A DNA stretch of 64,000 nt, from positions 11,470,001 through 11,534,000 of the forward strand of contig NC_003279.8 in the NCBI RefSeq assembly GCF_000002985.6, given 5' to 3'. Source of the DNA: Caenorhabditis elegans (taxonomy: Eukaryota; Nematoda; Chromadorea; Rhabditida; Rhabditidae). A model generated the notes under the pieces. It searched no databases, was not told the origin of the DNA, and was given only the letters and a program-made list of their open reading frames with translations. Made by a program: the position numbers and the translations under genes. Positions 60,001-64,000 of this stretch are shown piece by piece (position 1 is the first letter of the stretch; each line of letters begins with the position of its first letter).

Positions 60001-63000
60001 AGAAATCTGTAGCCTGAAACCCCCAAACTAGTTTCTATAAGGTTGAAACCCAAATTTTCGACTTCTCCAGAGCTAGAGCTTTCACTTAAGTATAATCATG
60101 ACTAGATTCGGAAGATTTTAAAATTTAGGTCTGCCATGCGCCTTTAAACTACAGTAACCTCTGCGATTTTCGCGTCAGGACCTTGAGAACTCTTGGCCTA
60201 GTGGCTAACAGACATGCCTAGCAATTTCAACACCGGGGTTCGAGCCCCCACGCTGGTGGAAATTTTTCTTCTTTTTTCCTCACCTGATTAATAATCTGAA
60301 GGGGTGATTGCACGGGCTCCATGTGCTCGGCGCCTCCACCGTGCTCTGCCGAGAGCTTTGCAAGATGTGCAGTCATTTGAGAGGTGTCTGCGTTCATTTG
60401 CTCCGTGGCCTGGTTGGTGACCTTTGCCGGGGGACATGTAAGAGGGATGCCTTCTTCGGCCACCTGGAATCGGAAAATTAAGTAGATTTTTGAGTTCAAG
60501 CTCTTAGAGCAGAGCGGGGGAAAGAGCTAGAAAAAAGTTGCCAACTAAAAAAATGCAAAAAAATATGTGCAGATTATTTTGATTGTTAAAAATTTTCTGA
60601 TATCTCTAATGTCTGTGGAGATATAGTACGAAGTAAATTGACAACATTTTTTGCTCATCGATTTTGTTATGCTCAACCTAGCGTAACTTTTGAACGGAGC
60701 AAGATATAAAAAAGTTGTCAACTAACAGAACGTGCAAAAATATTTTTTAATCATTTTGTTAGTTGACAGCTTTTTGATATCTTGACTCACAACTGAGATA
60801 CAGGACTTTTAGCTTTAGCTACCTCCCTTTATTTTTTCAACCGGCTTCAAGAAATTCAAACTTTTATAACTTTTTTACGGTAAACGTTATCAAAAAATTT
60901 TCAACTATTGAAATGTGCACAAATATGTAACAAATATTTTTGAGTTAACAAAATTTTGATATCTCCAATTTCTCCAGACTTACATCAATCGGCAAATACC
61001 CCTTCTGCCGTTTCGACGCCCGGAACTTATTCCGAATCATTTTCGCGAAATCCCTTGCGTCATCGGATGACGTAGTTTTTTCACAGTACTCCTGCATTGG
61101 ATGATTTGTTCGATGACTTTTTGCAGTTCTCTGACTGAAGAAACAATTCTGGCAGAGGTCACAGTTGAAGCAGGTGAGGCATCGGTAACGGATGCCGATG
61201 ATTGGGAACATTTTGCACACGTTGCATTTGGACTAAAATTGTTTTAGTTTTTAAATAAAACATGAAACTGGTTGTTTTGCAATTAAAATTATTTTTACAG
61301 AATATCAAAATATCGAATTTAAGCCAAGTTATGGGTCTTCAAAGTTGATGGCCTAGAAATCCAAGTTTAAAAATTTCTAGGCCACCAAGAGTTAAGTAGC
61401 CAAAACAAGTGCAAAATTTCTAGACAATGTTATTGGTCTTTAAACCAGTGAAAACGATCAAAGTTGGTGGTCTAGAAATCCAAATTTAAAAATTTCTAGG
61501 CCAGAAAAAATTAAAAAACCAAAAAATTTGCAGAATCTCAAGATCATGTTTTTGGTTCTTGAAACAGTTTAACATATTGATTTTGGGCCAAGTTACGGAT
61601 ATTTGAAGTTTGTGGCCTAGAAATTTCCTAGGCCAACAACTGAAACTGGGCATAACTTGGCTGAAAATTGGAATTTTTTTGTGATTCCAAAAGTGACAGC
61701 ACTACGTTGCAATTTTGCATCATTTTAGGTTATTTAACTTTATGTGGCCTAGAAATTGCAAATTTGGATTTCTAGGCCATCAACTTAAACCGGCATAACT
61801 AGGCTCAAAATCAATATTTTTCAGTTTTCTCAAAACTCCTAGAACTGCTTTAAAATTATCTATCATTATGCCTCTCTTTGGCCTAGAAATTGCAAATTTT
61901 GATTTCTAGGACACCGGCTCAAAATCGATATTTCTCAGCGATAAGGCTTACCGCATGCTTTGTGCTTTCGGAGATGACTAATCGATGCATGACAGCTAGC
62001 CAGACTATTGATTGAGGTTCCTGAAAAACAAAAATTTGAAAGGAAAAACTTTTGAAAAAATCACCTTCTTGACCCAATCGATAAAAGCGCCTTCCGATAT
62101 TGTTGGCGCCAATCGTACAGTTTCGAAGCACGATCGGACCGATGGCTCCACATTGGTACCTCCAAATGCGGCGGATTCACCGACCAAACGAGGAATCTGA
62201 GAGTCAAAAAAATCGATAATTCACCAAAAATCGATTTTTTTTAAAAACCAAAATGAATTGTTACCTAAAAATAAATCAATAAAACACTTACGTGGATAAG
62301 ATCATATAAAAGCAATGCAATTTGTTTTTGGGTCGCATGACCGTCCTGGGAAACTAATTTGAAAAGATCTGGAAATTAAAAACCGATTTCAAGGTACAGG
62401 GAGTCAGAAAAAAAGCGTACATCTATATTTTTCCTCTAATGGAATGTTCGAGAATACGATCATGGCAATTTTAAAGGAGAGAACACGCATTATTCCGTCG
62501 CGGGATCTGCAAAAATATGTTAGTTAGTTTTAAAAAAAAATCGATAATTTTGTCGAAAGGCGGAATTTTTATCGGAAATCCATAAATTTGCCGGAAATAT
62601 ATGATTTTCTGGAAAATCGATAATTTCTCATAAAGTCGATAAATTTCACAAAAATCGATAATTTTGATGAAAACCAATAATTTTCACAAAAATCGATAAT
62701 TTTCACAAAAATCAATAATTTTCACAAAAATCAATAATTTTCACAAAAATCGATAATTTTCACAAAAATCAATAATTTTCACAAAAATCCATCATTTTGA
62801 CGAAAATCAATAATTTTCACAAAAATCAATAATTTTCACAAAAATCCATCATTTTGACGAAAATCAATAATTTTGACGAAAATCAATAATTTTCACAAAA
62901 CTCGATAATTTTCACAAAAATCAATAATTTTCACAAAAATCCATCATTTTGACGAAAATCAATAATTTTGACGAAAATCCATCATTTTGACGCAAATCAA

Positions 63001-63608
63001 TAATTTTCACAAAAATCGATAATTTTCACAAAAATCAATAATTTTCACAAAAATCAATAATTTTCACAAAAGTCAATAATTTTCACAAAAATCGATAATA
63101 TTGATGAAATCCAATAATTTTCACAAAAATCGATAATTTTGACGAAAATCGATAATTTTCCGAATTTTTTTTTAATCTATAAATTTCAAGAAAATCTATC
63201 ATAATTTTTTTAAAATTTTTTCCTTCACGTTCAAAAATTATCAAATTGTAAAAATCGATAACTCACTGATCAAAAAGGTTCAACAAGAAATTAATGCAAA
63301 TATCGACAGCCAACGAGACACTTTGCACTTGATTTGGATATTTTGCATGAAGAGCTTCATACATCGGCAGCAGAGCACAAACCATACCCTCCAGTCCCGG
63401 ACATTCTTCAGCTGAAAGTCCTTTCAGTCGAACAAACGCCTTTTCCAAAAGTGTTAGGTCGACTAGATCGAGACAGAGCCGTTTTTGAAGGGCTCGGAGC
63501 TTCATGGCGGTACGGTAGGCGAGGAATTTGACGCGGTTGAATTGTGAGAGCTCTTTTACGATTTCCACCCATACTGGATGCTCCCATTGTGTTTTTTCAC
63601 TGGTTTGT
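57077..63608 (-). CDS. dys-1: Dystrophin, C-terminal part (continues beyond window)
   Basis: Eleven exons visible: 63608-63267, 62506-62421, 62368-62292, 62196-62065, 62020-61952, 61232-60984, 60463-60284, 59074-58953, 58563-58452, 58282-58157 and 57403-57077; 606 residues, the gene's start lies beyond 64000. Order: end of a WW domain ([10 protein letters not shown]), EF-hand-like domain 1 ([34 protein letters not shown]), EF-hand-like domain 2 ([34 protein letters not shown]), a ZZ zinc finger ([30 protein letters not shown]), then coiled coils ([34 protein letters not shown]) and an acidic tail [23 protein letters not shown] and GYLP are diagnostic for dystrophin rather than dystrobrevin. 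It binds dystroglycan and dystrobrevin/syntrophin at muscle membranes. Introns carry ATCGAT arrays. Confidence 0.93.
60180..60250 (+). repeat. tRNA-like half unit in dystrophin intron
   Basis: TTGGCCTAGTGGCTAACAGA (A-box-like) and CGGGGTTCGAGCCCCCACG (B-box-like) without a matching acceptor stem or mirror arm. It is an isolated relative of the 29-40 kb family. Confidence 0.65.
62520..63165. repeat. AAAATCAATAATTTTCAC tandem array
   Basis: About 35 units of 17-18 bp, CACAAAAATC(A/G)ATAATTTT, with GACGAAAATCCATCATTTT variants recurring as a higher-order period. It lies in the dystrophin intron 62507-63266. Confidence 0.95.
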
Positions 63609-63639
63609 CTGGAATTTGTTCACATTCGGTTATTTTTCC

Positions 63640-64000
63640 AAAAAATAAATTTCTGGAAAATCGATAATTTCCCGAAAAACCGATAATTTTCCGAAAAATC
63701 GATAATTTCCGGAAAAAAAGTCGATAATTTCCCGAAAAATCGATAATTTCCAAAAAAATCGATACTTCTCCGAAAAATCGATAATTTCCCGAAAAATCGA
63801 TAATTTCTCGAAAAATCGATAATTTCCAAAAAAATCGATACTTCTCCGAAAAATCGATAATTTCCCGAAAAATCGATAATTTCCCGAAAAATCGATAATT
63901 TTCCGAAAAATCATTAATTTTCAGAAAAATCAATAATTTTCCGAAAAATCGAAACTTTTCCGAAAAATCGATATTTTCCCGAAAAATCGATAATTTCCGG
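63640..64000. repeat. AAAAATCGATAATTTCCCG tandem array
   Basis: About 20 units of 17-18 bp, GAAAAATCGATAATTTCC, in the intron upstream of the first visible dystrophin exon; runs to the window edge. Confidence 0.93.

Overview
The window looks like nuclear DNA of a Caenorhabditis nematode, most likely C. elegans or a close relative. The reasons are short introns ending in TTTTCAG, trans-splice-like acceptors just upstream of start codons, TTAGGC-type telomere-like tracts, dense foldback and minisatellite repeats in introns, and gene families typical of this genus: supplementary nuclear hormone receptors, FTH and FBA_2 F-box proteins, cuticle collagen, DUF1647, and a dystrophin very like dys-1. 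The species name is inference. All gene models were spliced by eye.

Layout. 1-1.6 kb: 3' part of a sulfotransferase gene (+). 3.3-5.6 kb (-) and 7.9-9.9 kb (+): a divergent pair of paralogous nuclear hormone receptors separated by repeats. 10-11.5 kb: minisatellites. 12.4-12.9 kb: a decayed member of a small secreted family. 13.7-14.6 kb: an FBA_2-type gene with no visible F-box (+). 14.8-18.4 kb: two tandem paralogous secreted proteins (-) whose introns are packed with ATCGAT-type repeats. 19.2-20.6 kb: a cuticle collagen (-). 22.4-22.8, 28.45-28.83 and 28.94-29.65 kb: three more members of the small secreted family, with a DxDxDG loop near the C-terminus (-); two of them carry single-base frame breaks. 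23.0-24.4 kb: an F-box/FTH gene with an in-frame TGA (-). 24.8-26.6 kb: a 1.8-kb interval bounded by 52-bp inverted repeats that holds a decayed ubiquitin-like/ribosomal S27a copy. 31.6-37.0 kb: a secreted, Ser-rich, PAN-domain gene (+); six of its introns carry a tRNA-like foldback, and one also holds an intact tRNA-Cys. 40.1-42.8 kb: a DUF1647 type II membrane protein (+). 42.9-43.8 kb: a Tom20-like outer-membrane receptor (-). 45.1-47.1 kb: an ABHD11-like hydrolase (+). 47.6-56.6 kb: a SAP-acidic-RRM-coiled-coil protein of SAFB type (+), with a KCTD-like gene nested on the opposite strand in its 4.1-kb intron. 57.1-64 kb: the C-terminal part of dystrophin (-), convergent with the SAFB-like gene.

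The genes do not form one pathway or an obvious operon. The notable features are (i) a cluster of tRNA-derived palindromes concentrated between 29 and 40 kb, mostly inside introns of one gene, (ii) a small secreted gene family with shared core promoters and frequent decay, and (iii) families of inverted-repeat elements that explain most of the large introns.
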